This document shows, piece after piece, positions 38,690 to 50,400 of a DNA stretch of 64,000 nt. The DNA is from Agapetus fuscipes (lineage: Eukaryota; Arthropoda; Insecta; Trichoptera; Glossosomatidae). The position numbers were made by a program, and so were the translations under genes. Under the pieces are notes generated by a model that made no database searches, was not told where the DNA came from, and was given only the letters and a program-made list of their open reading frames with translations. Numbering within the stretch: position 1 is the stretch's first letter; each line of letters starts with the position of its first letter. The stretch lies in NCBI GenBank assembly GCA_951799405.1, contig CATOGX010000100.1, positions 1 through 64,000 of the forward strand, given 5' to 3'.

Positions 38690-39700
38690 CATAGCTATCT
38701 ATGCACTTTTGCCATCGCATAGGTAGTTAATTGATCCCTTTACGAAAATAACCATTCGGATGGCAATCAATACAATCTTTCAAGGCGGTTAGGACTGCCC
38801 CATCGGAGTTGATTTGTTTCCCTTGCAAGAAGTTATCCAAATTTCGAAAAAAAATGATAATCTGTTGGTGCAAGGTCCAGAGAGTACGGGAAATGTCTTA
38901 AACATTCCAATAGAAGCTCCTCTAATATGGTGGCCGTCTGTGGTGTAGTGTGTTGTCTAGCGTTGTCATGAAACAGCTGTGGCTAGAGCACTTGACCAGC
39001 CTCGGTTGTTAAGCAGCTAGCTTTTCTATCATGGTTTGCAGTTGCTGACAATAGACGTCTGCCGTAACCGTCTGACCAGATTTAAGAAAGGTGTAGTGAA
39101 CGACACCAGCATTAGTCCACCACACGCTCACAAGTAACTTTTTTGAGCCAATTTTCGCTTGGGGCATGATTTGCCTGGTTCGGCAAGGTTCAACCATTCC
39201 GATGAGCGCTTTAGATTATTGTGCAGGATCCATTTTTCTTCACAGGTAATAATTCGATTTAAAATCCCTTCATTAATGTGCCGGTTGAGTAATGTAACGC
39301 AGCAGTTGACACGTATTTCTTGATTTGCTTCACCCAAATTGTGAGGTACCCATCTTTCAGGCTTTTTCACCTTTCCAATTTGCTTCAAGTGAATTAAAAT
39401 AGTTTTATCACTAACTTCGTAGCCTACAGCTTACTCGGACGTGGTTTGCGATGGATACAATCCCACAATAGCCTTCAATTCCTCATTATCAACTTCGGTC
39501 CCCGGCCGTCCACGAGGCTTGTTCTGCAGGCCGAAATTTCCAGAACGAAAACGTTGGAACCAAAAAAGCACTGTGTTTTATTTTCCGACACTGTCACCAT
39601 ACACATCATTAATACTTGAACTGTTTCTGCAACACTGGTGCCACGGTGGAACTTGTACTCGTAAATAACGCGATATTTCAAGTTTTCCATTTTGTAAAAT
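38690..39700 (-). pseudogene. Mariner transposase, degenerate
   Basis: Minus frames show MENLKYRVIYEYKFHRGTS (start, about 39690), then KKPERWVPHNLGEANQEIR, EEKWILHNNLKRSSEWL (catalytic D of the D-E-K-W motif changed to E) and VSVWWTNAGVVHYTFLKSG, QTVTADVYCQQLQTM. Several frameshifts occur. Between 39010 and 38760 the HDNARPH part is absent or scrambled, while the C-terminal FLQGKQINSDGAV-like piece is at about 38830-38780. It is dead. Confidence 0.85.
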
Positions 39701-39876
39701 GAGTGACGCAAAGTAAAAAACAATTGAGAAACGAACAAATGAATTCCAATTCAAAACAAAAATACATGAGTAAATAGCTGTATAAATTTGAATTTGGAAC
39801 TCCTAACCAAAGAGAAGATATTTGAGATCAAAGTGGCCAGTACGGCAGAACGCCAATTTCATATGTAAGGACCTAA

Positions 39877-40953
39877 TATATTCAAACAGATGTGCACAAA
39901 AATCATAAGTAGCATTTCATTTTTAAAACTCCCGTTTATAGATTAGTCTACGTTCTGATGCAAATGTTGAACTAAAACATTGTTACAGGCAGGTAACTCA
40001 ATTTCTAACTTTAATCAACAAATTAAATTCTTAACAGTTATGATTTGAATAGAAGTAATTAGTAACAATCTTAACCAGGATACATTGTTAACAAAGCTAA
40101 TCTAATGTTAAGTTTATTTCTGTTGATCTACTTATATAATATGATTTCAACGTGTCTACGTGAGTGACATTCACAAAAAGATAGTAAGCATGTTGAAAAT
40201 TAGATAAAAAAATGTATGAATTGGTTATACATACACATGGATTCGCCACAAAATTTGAAATTTAAATATTTTCTCCACGAGCCACAAATGCCGAGGTTCT
40301 TTCCCATACAAAGTCCAAAGCAAACTCCTGCGCCCTGAGTATAAAACATTGCGTAACATTCACCTCGATTGCATAAATAAAAAATGTATGGAATAGATGA
40401 CGACACTTCTAGAGAGTGTTTTAGTTTTCATAATTGACAGCATGTTTCACTAGGGGCACTGATGTCCATCAAGAGCCAAAAATTGATTGTTTTGGCCACA
40501 TATGAGAAATGACAATATTTGCTCCTAAACAAGTACGTTTCAGGTACGACGGCTACAAACCGAAGGAGAACATCTTAGTTGAAGACCCGAGACAGTGGTT
40601 AGGATGAGTATAATTCCCCTCCTACATGCAGCAGTATCGACAGTGGATATTGCTATGACGATTGCCAATCTTCATTGAAAAAAAACAGACTAAAAATTTT
40701 GAAAAAATTCTTTTGTACGAAGAAAGGAAGGATGAGGATTGAAGAAATATACAAAAGGCCCTTTGGTACATCCCCTTTTTTATGCGGCTAAGAACACCAT
40801 TCTTCCCGGTTTGTCTGTGGTTTTTTTCTATCGGCGCCGGGTCGGAATTAAAAAGTGTATGAGGATTTTGTATGTATGACAATACGGCCAGAAAGTGTTA
40901 TGTCTGAAAAGACCCTTCGGCCCCAAAAAGGTACAGGTCAAGATAAACTAAAG
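39877..40953. other. Spacer with one possible short exon
   Basis: Apart from the candidate exon at 40544-40604 I see no gene. Short minus frames (for example 40622-40882) have no recognisable features. Confidence 0.4.
40544..40604 (+). CDS. Candidate terminal exon
   Basis: AAGTACGTTTCAG precedes a frame YDGYKPKENILVEDPRQWLG and a stop TGA. Codon-like composition and a good acceptor suggest a real last exon of a plus-strand gene, possibly an alternative end for the gene with the exon at 36.5-37.2 kb. No family recognised. Confidence 0.3.
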
Positions 40954-41238
40954 CAGCGGTTTCCAAACTGTATGCTACCGCGCCTCCCTCTCTACGTTAA
41001 TTTTTTTTTGGAAAATTCACCACCAAAATATATCAAATTGGGTAGGCACGCGATTTTCAAAAGTTAATTTTACCCGTAAAACTCCTGTCAGCGGGGGGTG
41101 GGGGGGGGTTAGGCACACAATTTTCAAAAATTGCTTTCTACAAAAAAAAAATGCCTCCCTTTCTACGCTTTATTTTTTATTTTTCATACTAATACTACTT
41201 ACACACATTTCTCGCGCCCCCCAGTTTGTAAGCCACTG
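40954..41238. mobile_element. hAT MITE, 285 bp
   Basis: The ends are CAGCGGTTTCCAAACTG and, inverted, CAGTGGCTTACAAACTG. Flanks AACTAAAG (40946-40953) and AATTAAAG (41239-41246) form an 8-bp duplication with one mismatch. It contains runs of G and two similar CGCCTCCCTCTCTACG / TGCCTCCCTTTCTACG blocks. It lies 30 bp beyond the sarcoglycan stop codon. Confidence 0.88.
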
Positions 41239-41269
41239 AATTAAAGTAAAAATCTGCCACAGAGTGCAT

Positions 41270-41499
41270 TTAAATGCATGGGTTGTGTTGAGGCAGAAGG
41301 CTGATGTGATCGCAAGTTCCCTGAGCCACCTTGAACAGCCGTCCCTGTGGCATGCAAACACACAGCTTGTAGTGCCGGGTGCCTACGCCCCCCAGGGGCC
41401 CCTCACCACTCGTCAGCACCTTTGGGAAAGACTTGGGCTCCAAAAAAACACCCTCACGCCCTGATAGCACCACCGAGCCGTTGGCCGAGCGTAGGACAA
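41270..41499 (-). CDS. Scgbeta: Beta-sarcoglycan last exon
   Basis: Acceptor AATTTCAG. It encodes VVLRSANGSVVLSGREGVFL, then EPKSFPKVLTSGEGPLGG, and the Cys-rich end YKLCVCMPQGRLFKV ... CDHISLLPQHNPCI with stop TAA at 41270-41272. A long frame that runs on upstream into RTE-like sequence is accidental read-through of the intron. Confidence 0.9.
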
Positions 41500-44400
41500 C
41501 TGAAATTAAGCAAAACTCTATAAGAAATTGAATACTATACCCAATATATAAAACATGGTCATAAATGCACATAATATTCATCATCTTTTTCAAAAACCAA
41601 ACTTTCGTCTTTCTTGCACTCAACTTCAAATTATCACCTTTGAAAGCTTCGTTCAATCTATCAATCTGTGTGCTCTCTAGCATCGTTTGCAATTCCACTG
41701 CTGAATCAGATACAAGCACTGCATCATCGGCATACAGTAGAACACTCACTTTACTCTCCCCTATCATTAATCCACAATCATCAAGTCTAGCATCTCGAAC
41801 ACACTTGTCCATGACTATGTTAAATAGCCATGGGCTCATCACACATCCTTGCCTTACACCCTTAAAAACTTTAAACCATTCACTATACTCACCATCAATA
41901 CAAACACACGCCATACTATTCTCATGGTTTGCATGCACCGCATTGAGGAGCGCTCCATTCACTCCGTATGCTTTCAAAACATCCCACAACATACCTCTGT
42001 CCACTGAGTCAAAAGCTTTTTCCAGATCCACAAAGGCCGTGAACAGTTTCCCCCTTACCGACAATTGTTTTTCAACAAGTTGTCGTAGAGTGAAAATCTG
42101 ATAAACACAGCCTCTACCGGCCATAAAGCCGGACTGTATATCGGAAACCCTTTTGCTAGTAGCCAGAATAGCATTTTTTATAATCACCTTACAGAAGACT
42201 TTTTCTGGTATACTGAGTAGACTGATTGGTCTGAAGTTCTGACAGTCTTTTTTGTCCCCTTTACCTTTGTAAATGGTAAAGTTTTCTTGATTTCCACTTT
42301 TTGTAATGGTACTAGTTTTCTTGTAGTTTTTCTTTGTAGCGACGGCGATCAAGCTCGTAAAAAGGTTGATAGCTCAATTGGTAGAATGCTTGCATTCCAT
42401 GCCGAGAGCAAGGGTTCGATCTCAAAGGTTTACTCAGCCTTCACAAGAAATGAGAACCAGCCCCCCCGGGAGCTGGGAAACCCCCACTTCAACTGAAAGT
42501 GGTTGGTGTGAGGTCGGCCCCCTTACCTGTAAAAATAAATAGGTCCCGAAGCGCCACATGCGACCCCTTCGGGGATAACGCAGGCAAGAAGTTACACTAT
42601 GTGTAGCTTAGTTGCGTTGCTAGTTTTCTTGATTTCCGCTGGCACTTTATTATATTCATCAAATCCTCTGTGCACAACTCCTCTGTCATATTTCACTGTT
42701 TTTACTTTTAATTTTCTTAGATCATTTTCCCTCTAGTATCATGACTATGTACATCCTTATTTCTAATTATGAATTTATCCAAATAAATTCAAATATCCTT
42801 TAAGATGTAGGTAGAGCAAAGGGACCAGAAATAATAATCAAACAATTTAAAAATGGAAAGTGGCTCATGTTACCATCCTGGTCTGCGGCCCACAGCAAGC
42901 TGCTCCCCTCCATATGGGTCCCCTCAGCCCCTCTGAGGCGCGCCACACCCTCTGAGTGGACCAGCAGAGGAGCGTGCAGAGGAGACACCACGCGGTTAGC
43001 TGACACCAACTATACAACACATAACATGTTACGTTGGGTACTTCCAACAATACTTTATGTGACTTTCAACTGAATATGGCCAGTGAATCTTGTTAAGGGG
43101 TGTTATAAAGCTAAATCTGCCGTTTTTGTTTCTTACACTTTATGGTCTTAGCAAAATAGTTACAGTAATGAAAAAAATCTAGCATGTTTATTAATTTTTT
43201 ATCTTAATTATAAAGCTTAAACAAAATATATAACTTAAGAATTGCCACCACAAAAAAATATTGAAAAAAACGCATTTTTTTTACATTTTTAGCTTTTTTT
43301 TCGTGTGTGCTGTATTTTGGATTTTTTTTTTTGCTTTTTACTTACAGAACTATACATTGTTTACGTTCAATACTCAACATTTTTTCAATAATGTCAATAG
43401 TTTTTGAGTAAATATGGAAAAACTGTGTTCTTTGATTTAATTAAAATTTAATTCATTTAGTAGTTTCAGTTTTTCCATATTTACTCAAAAACTATTGACA
43501 TTATTGAAAAAATGTTGAGTATTGAACGTAAACAATGTATAGTTCTGTAAGTAAAAAGCAAAAAAAAAAAATCCAAAATACAGCACACACGAAAAAAAAG
43601 CTAAAAATGTAAAAAAACGCGTTTTTTTCAATATTTTTTTGTGGTGGCAATTCTTAAGTTATATATTTTGTTTAAGCATTATAATTAAGATAAAAAATAA
43701 TTTAAAAAAATAATTAAAATTAAATATATTTTTTTAACTTAGATGATGGATTATCAAAGATCAAATAAGCGATATTCAAAACGACCAAAGTCTATCGATA
43801 TTGAAAATGAGGCAACTCTGCAGAGGCTCTGGCCACCCCTAGCAAAATGGCGACAGAGTTACAGTTACAGTCTGTAATAATCTATAATCTAAGTTGCGAA
43901 GCTATATTAACAATCAAAACTCGTATCAAATCCATGCCCACAAACAAACACGTGTAAGTTCGCGCTTACAAATGTTAAATGTGTATTTACAAATAAAAAC
44001 CGTACCTCAAATCAACATAAACCCTGCAAGTTTTAGTCAGCCAGTTAAAGTGTGAACAAATAAATAAAGTGGAAAAACATCTACAGAGGTACTGGCCACC
44101 CCTAGCGGAACAACGACTGGATACAAGTCGCCACCCAAAAAATATTGAGAACTCATGCTGTAGTCAGAAAATATTAAACTCTTTTTTTAAATTATATTTC
44201 TGTTATCGAGAAGCAATTCCTTGACTGATATGTAGGTTGGTATGCGGCTTACCACCCAAACTGTAAAAAATGGTTCACTTTGCCAATGTCACCCCTGCTT
44301 CAGGGAAGGTCAGCAAGAGTTGCAGGGCTTATGTTCATTTGAGATTGGGTTTTTTATATTGTAGGTCCACATGCGACATGTGTAAGCGCGAAATTATGCA

Positions 44401-47400
44401 TGTCTGCTTGTGGGAATGCATTTAATATGAATCTCAAATGATACATATCTTTGCAGCTTAGATTTAGATTTAGATTTAGATCGAGAAGCAACCCTGTGCA
44501 AAAGAAATTTGTGAAATAGACATCGTTGTACGTGATCTGTACACATACAGTTAATTTGAAGCAATGTAACATTATTAGTAAAAAGAATTTGCTCGAAAGA
44601 ATTTTGCTGGTTTTTGAAATTGTATAACTATGTTGTTTATCCCATATATTACATGTATAACTGTTTGTTTGTCTAATAAAAAAATAAATTAAAAAAAAAG
44701 CATTTTTATGTGCAAAACTTGTACTTATCATATCACGTCAAAGTAGAAAGAGACAAAAATATTTCCGTCTCACAGCCGTCATCTGCCAGACGGAAGAGAA
44801 AAGTTGTAAACACACAATGTAGCCACACAATGCAAAAAAAAAAAAAACACTTTTTGCCCTGTGCGCCACGACACTATCAGTGTTATTCATTAGATTCCGC
44901 CCATACCTGTTTAGTGCGAGATTTTCAGAAACCAATTTAAATTTGTACCAGCCCGCTAAACCAAAATAAATAAAAAGGTGATTCATTAGCGAAATACGTG
45001 CATTATTTTTTTTGGTTTACCGAATCCTGCTTAAACAGACTTCCGGTAGCTTTTTCTGTGTGAAAAAATACGAAATGCTCGACATTTATGTAGGTATTTA
45101 GGTGTCTATGAATTTTTTTGAGGTTTTTGTGGGTTTTTGCATGATTTTTGACAACTTTCGGAGACGCTCGGAAGCGTTCGGGTAAACGCCCCCTCCCGAA
45201 CGTTTCTCGACACTCCAGCTGTCAAACTCATGTCGACTGCGACTTCGAATGAACCAAAAATGGAAACAAGTATTTTTCAAAGCATGACTTCATTGTGACT
45301 TCAGGTTTTGGCTGTAGGCATCACAAAGAAAATCTGAAAGATGGGCCTTCATACTTCATCTACAAGAAAAGTGTCAGCTTTACAAAATTGGCGACTTGAA
45401 AAATAACACGACGCGGCATCTGTCACTTTTTTTCTTGTCACAGTTTTTAGATTTGTTTCGTTGCTGCATACCGTAGATTTGTTGTGATAGTGTAAAATTC
45501 TAATGTCTTAAAGTTACTGTAATTGCTGAAACTCTTATTTGATTCATAATTTTTTTATTCTGAAAGTTATCTCGTACATTACGATCAGCTGAAGAATGAG
45601 GAAGATCGCCATTTTGCGTATGTCGATCTAATTTAGAACGAAATAAACCTACTCAGAGGTGGTTTACAAATGTGATCATGTTTTGAAACACGTTTAGTGT
45701 TAAACTGAATTATAAAGTTTTTATGAATCACCTTTTTTGTAAATTGAGATTAAATCGAAAAATTAAACCAGATCTCTAAAGAAATCTGGTTTAAAAATTC
45801 TAATGAATAACACTGTGTGTGTTCAAATCTTTAATCTTTAATTTATAATTTCACTGCACTGTTATGTGAGACATTCCTTCTATTTAGATTCCGAGCATGG
45901 ATAAATATACTATAACACTAAGTATATATAGCGCTCAAAACTCATCGGCGTTTTAGGAAGATAGCCTCTTAAGAATTCCAAATTCAAATATATACAGGTC
46001 CTTACATATGAAATTGGCGTTTTGCCATACTAGCCACTTTGATCTCAAATATCTCCTCTTCGGTTAGGAATTCCAAATTAAAATTTTTACAGCTATTGAC
46101 TCATGTATTTGTGTTACGAAAACTGTTATTCATTTGTTCGTAACTCAATTGTTTTTTTCTTTGCGTCACTCATTTTACAAAATGGAAAACTTGAAATTTC
46201 GCGTTGTTTACAAGTACGAGTTCCACCGTACGAGGCACCAGTGCTGCAGAAATGGCTCAAAGGATTATTTATGTGTATGGCAACGATGTCAAAAAATAAA
46301 ACATAGTGCGCTTTTGGTTACAACGTTTTCGTTCTGGAAATTTCGGTCTGCAGAACAAGCCTCGTGGACAGCCTGCGACCAAAGTTGATAATGAGGAATT
46401 GAAGGCTATTGTGGGATCGAATCTATCGCAAACCACGTCCGAGTAAGCTGTAGGCTGCGAAATTAGTGATAAAACTATTTTAATCCCCTTGAAGCAAATT
46501 GGAAAGGTGAAAGAACTTGAAAGGTGGGTACCTCACAAATTGGGTGAAGCAAATCAACAAACGTGCGTCGACTGCTGCGTTACTAATAATAATAATAATG
46601 TTCCACACTTTCATAGCGCCATTTCGTAACTAACGTCAGTTCAAAGGCGCTTTGTAGGATTGTCCAAACCAAAATGTTTTCAATTGCTTTTTAAACCGTT
46701 CCTCACTGTGTTGCTCCCTGAGGGTCACTGGGAATGCATTCCAAGCCATCAGAGCTGCGACACAAAAAGCTCGGTCACCGAACACCGTCCTTGTGGCTCT
46801 GCCTGGGACCTGGAGCAGACTTACGTTAGCGTCTCGGGATCTAAGTGTGCATCCGCGAGTTGAAATCTCCTTCCTTCCAACCCTGTCAACAAGGTAAAGC
46901 GGCGCCATTCTGTGAAATGTCTTGTAGGTGAGTGTGCAGAGCTTGTATTGAATTCTCTCATTGATCCTGAGCTAGTGCAGTTCCTGGAGAAGGGGTGTTA
47001 TATGGCAGAATTTAGACTCTCTGAAAATCAGCCGTGCTGCCGAGTTCTGTACCGACTGCAGCCTCTTGAGTTGCTTCATCGGCTGAGAGGCAAAAATCGA
47101 GTTGCAATAGTCCAGTCTGCTGATAACGAAAGCATTCACTAGGGATTTAATTGCCTCAATGGGAAGACATTTCTTGATGGAGTACAGCTGCCGCAATCCA
47201 AAAAATCCTGCTCTCACGGTTTTTCTGACGTGATTTTCGAAACTCAAACAGCGGTCTATCTCGACTCCAAGCAGCCTCACACTCATTGAAGGATGAATGT
47301 CGCTTCCGCAGATACTAATGGGTGTGCGACTGACTGAGTTTATTCTTCTCGCAGTAGCCATTCTGAGATTTCTAGACATCCAACTGGAAATTTCATCGAT

Positions 47401-50400
47401 GCAATTCGCCAGTCTTGCTTCGGTTTCATCAGCCTGATCAGGTTTGTAGCTGGTGTAGATCTGACAATATCAGCATAACAATGTATTTCCAGGTTCCTGC
47501 TCTCAACTATTTGCTCCAACTCTTTTGTATAGAGGATGAACAGTAAGGGTCCTAACCAGTGACGGCTCGTCGATTTTTCATCGAGCAGTGCATTTTTATA
47601 CTAGCCGTCATTGATTACCCCCCTAACCCCCCCCCCTATTATTTTGAGATGAACTTACCTAAAATTTACGGATGAAATCCATTCGGCGGGTCTTCTATAA
47701 TCTATAATCTAAGTTGCAAGGATATATTCATTCAAAGCTCTCAGATGTATGCCCACAAACAAACACGTGTAGTTCGCGCTTACAAATGCTGATTGTGTAC
47801 TTACAAAAAAAATCCAAACCTCAAATGAACATAAGCCCTGCAACTCTTGCCGACATTCCCTGAAACAGGGGTGACATTGGCAAAGTGAACCATTTTTTAC
47901 AGTATGGGTGGTCAGCCTCATACCAACCTATAAGTCAAGGAATAGTAGTAATAAATAACATTTAAGTAACAACAACAAAACCTTAAAAATAAATCTATAC
48001 AAAAAAGTCAAAAAATTCTTAGACAAAAAATGTAGCAAAACTAATAACCTAACATTGCAAATCAGCATTGCAGATCAGCCGCCACTTCGATTTTGCAAAA
48101 ACATTGATCACTTTGTTGTTGACGTCTGGAATTGAATTCACCATTTTTTTTTCAGTACTTAACAAACACAATGCGACAAGCCTTTCCTGACCCATCGTAT
48201 TTCTCAGGAACGAAAGCACTCGGTTAAGTGTCAAAAAAAAACATTCACCTTCCACGGAAGTCATTGGTATGGACATATAATTCGAAGAACTTTGACACTT
48301 TCAGTAAAATTATCTAATAAATTGTACTTTGTGAAAAGTTGTAAAATTGCAAGCGCACTAGATACCGGAAAAAGGACATGTTTCTGAATCGACCGACCAG
48401 GAATAACTAATTAAAATACAAAAAATAAAAATGTACATGAGAGAACAGTGCCTTGTTATGTAATATGCCATTGTTATTTTAGTTGAACAAGGACATTGTG
48501 TGACACTTACAGTTTACAATTGTTTTATTTTTGGAATTCGACACTTAAAAATTATGGATGTAAGGCAGTAGTGCTTAACTGGTAATATTTGAAAGTCATA
48601 CATCTAATCTAATCTAAGCTGCAAAGATATATATCATTTAAGATTTATATTAAATGCATTCCCACAAGCAGACATGTATAATTTCGCGCTAACACATGCC
48701 GCATGTGGACCTACATTATAAGAACCCATCTCAAATGAACATAAGCCCTGCAACTCTTGCCGTCCTTCCCTGAAACAGGGGTAACATTGGCAAAGTGAAC
48801 CATTTTTTACAGTATGGGTGGTCAGCCGCATACCAACCTAATGTCAATGAACGTCATTTCAACGAACGTCATTAGAACGAGCATGTCAAGGAACGTACAT
48901 GACAAATTACATTTTTTAAATCAATAAATAATAATATATACATGGACATCAACAAATACTTTATTTTTCTCGGCAGGATGACTATATAGGCCTATGTGAC
49001 AAGGGTTCGTAACGATCAATAACAAATTTTTCAATTGCTCAATCAAAGAAACTTAAAAAGTGGTTCTTGGTCGAAAAACATCCCAAAAAGGTCCCTGTTT
49101 ACAAACAGGTTTGGGACCATTTGTGCTGATGTAAGCATTCTTTTATTTATAAATGACGAATATGGAAGTCATTCAGACAAAGGCTTATTTAGATCTGATC
49201 TATAATCTATAATCTAAGTTGCAAGGATATATTCATTTAAAGCTCTCAGATGTATGCCCACAAACCAACAAGTGTAGTTCGCGCTTACAAATGCAGAATG
49301 TGTACTTACAAATAAAATCCAAACCTCAAATGAACATAAGCCCCACAACTTTTGCCGACCTTCCCTGAAACAGGGGTGACATTGGCAAAGTGAACCATTT
49401 TTTACAGTATGGGTGGTCAGCCTCATACCAACCTATAAGTCAAGGAATATGAATAATAAATTACATTTAAATATAAAAAGAACAAAACCTTACAAAGAAA
49501 TCTATACAAAAAAAGTCAAAAATTTCCTATGCAAAAAATGTAGCAAATGAATACACCAGCATTAGAAATCAACATTGCAGATTAGCCGCCACTTCTTCCT
49601 GTCCTTGCATACTTCTTTCATTTCATCCAGAGTCATAACCTTTTTCATACAAGTCCTCCTTTTATTATGACTCTGGATATCCCATTCATTCGCTATTTCA
49701 GAGATTTGATCCTTCCATACTTTTCTCGGTCTTCCTCTACCACGACATCCATCTATTCTAGCAACATATACTTTCTTCGTCAATCTTTCATCACTCATTC
49801 TCTCCAAATGCCCAAACCATCTTAACATACTTCTTTTAATCTTCACTTTCACACTTTCCCTTACACCACATTCTTCTCTTACAAAATCATTCCTCACCCT
49901 GTCACTTCGTTTTTTCCCAATCATACTTCTTAGATAGTCCATTTCTACTGTATGGACTTTACTAATTTCCCTTTCACTCACCGTCCAGGCTTCACTTCCA
50001 TACATCAAGGTTGGCACTAGTATACCACCGTGCACCGCCAATCTAACATTTTTTGAGAGATTTTGGTTCCTGGCGATGCAAGCGGTCGCACCCAGTACAC
50101 ACCTGCCTTTCATTATTCTTCTTTCAAATTCACCGGCCATTCTTCCATCTGTTTCAAACTTACTTCCCAAATATACAAACTCATTTACAACATCAACATT
50201 CATTCCATTAATTTTAAATTCATAATTCATATTTTCATCATCTCTTTCAAAAATCAAAACTTTCGTCTTTCTTACATTCAACTTCAAATTATTACCTTTC
50301 AAAGCTTCGTTCAATCTAGAGAGCATCATTTGCAATTCCACTGCTGAATCAGATACAAGGACTGAATCATCCGCATACAGTAGAACGCTTACTTTGCTCT

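Larger units (their letters stand above)
38096..39876 (-). mobile_element. Mariner element with an RTE-like unit inside
   Basis: The ends TTAGGTCTTTACGTATGAAA at 38096 and, inverted, TTAGGTCCTTACATATGAAA ending at 39876 are flanked by TA. The transposase remnant is on the minus strand. A solo RTE-like 3' unit (38172-38683, TSD ATGT) splits the 3' UTR. The same mariner family makes up the large nest at 45.99-59.54 kb. Confidence 0.9.

Noticed and set aside
41270..42352. One 360-codon protein joining an RTE reverse transcriptase and a sarcoglycan end
   Set aside because: The join is open intron sequence upstream of a good acceptor at 41500-41501. Exon phase with 42874-43009 supports splicing there.
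42324..42619. Functional tRNA gene
   Set aside because: A and B boxes are present but no stable cloverleaf, and it is bracketed by a 12-bp SINE target duplication.
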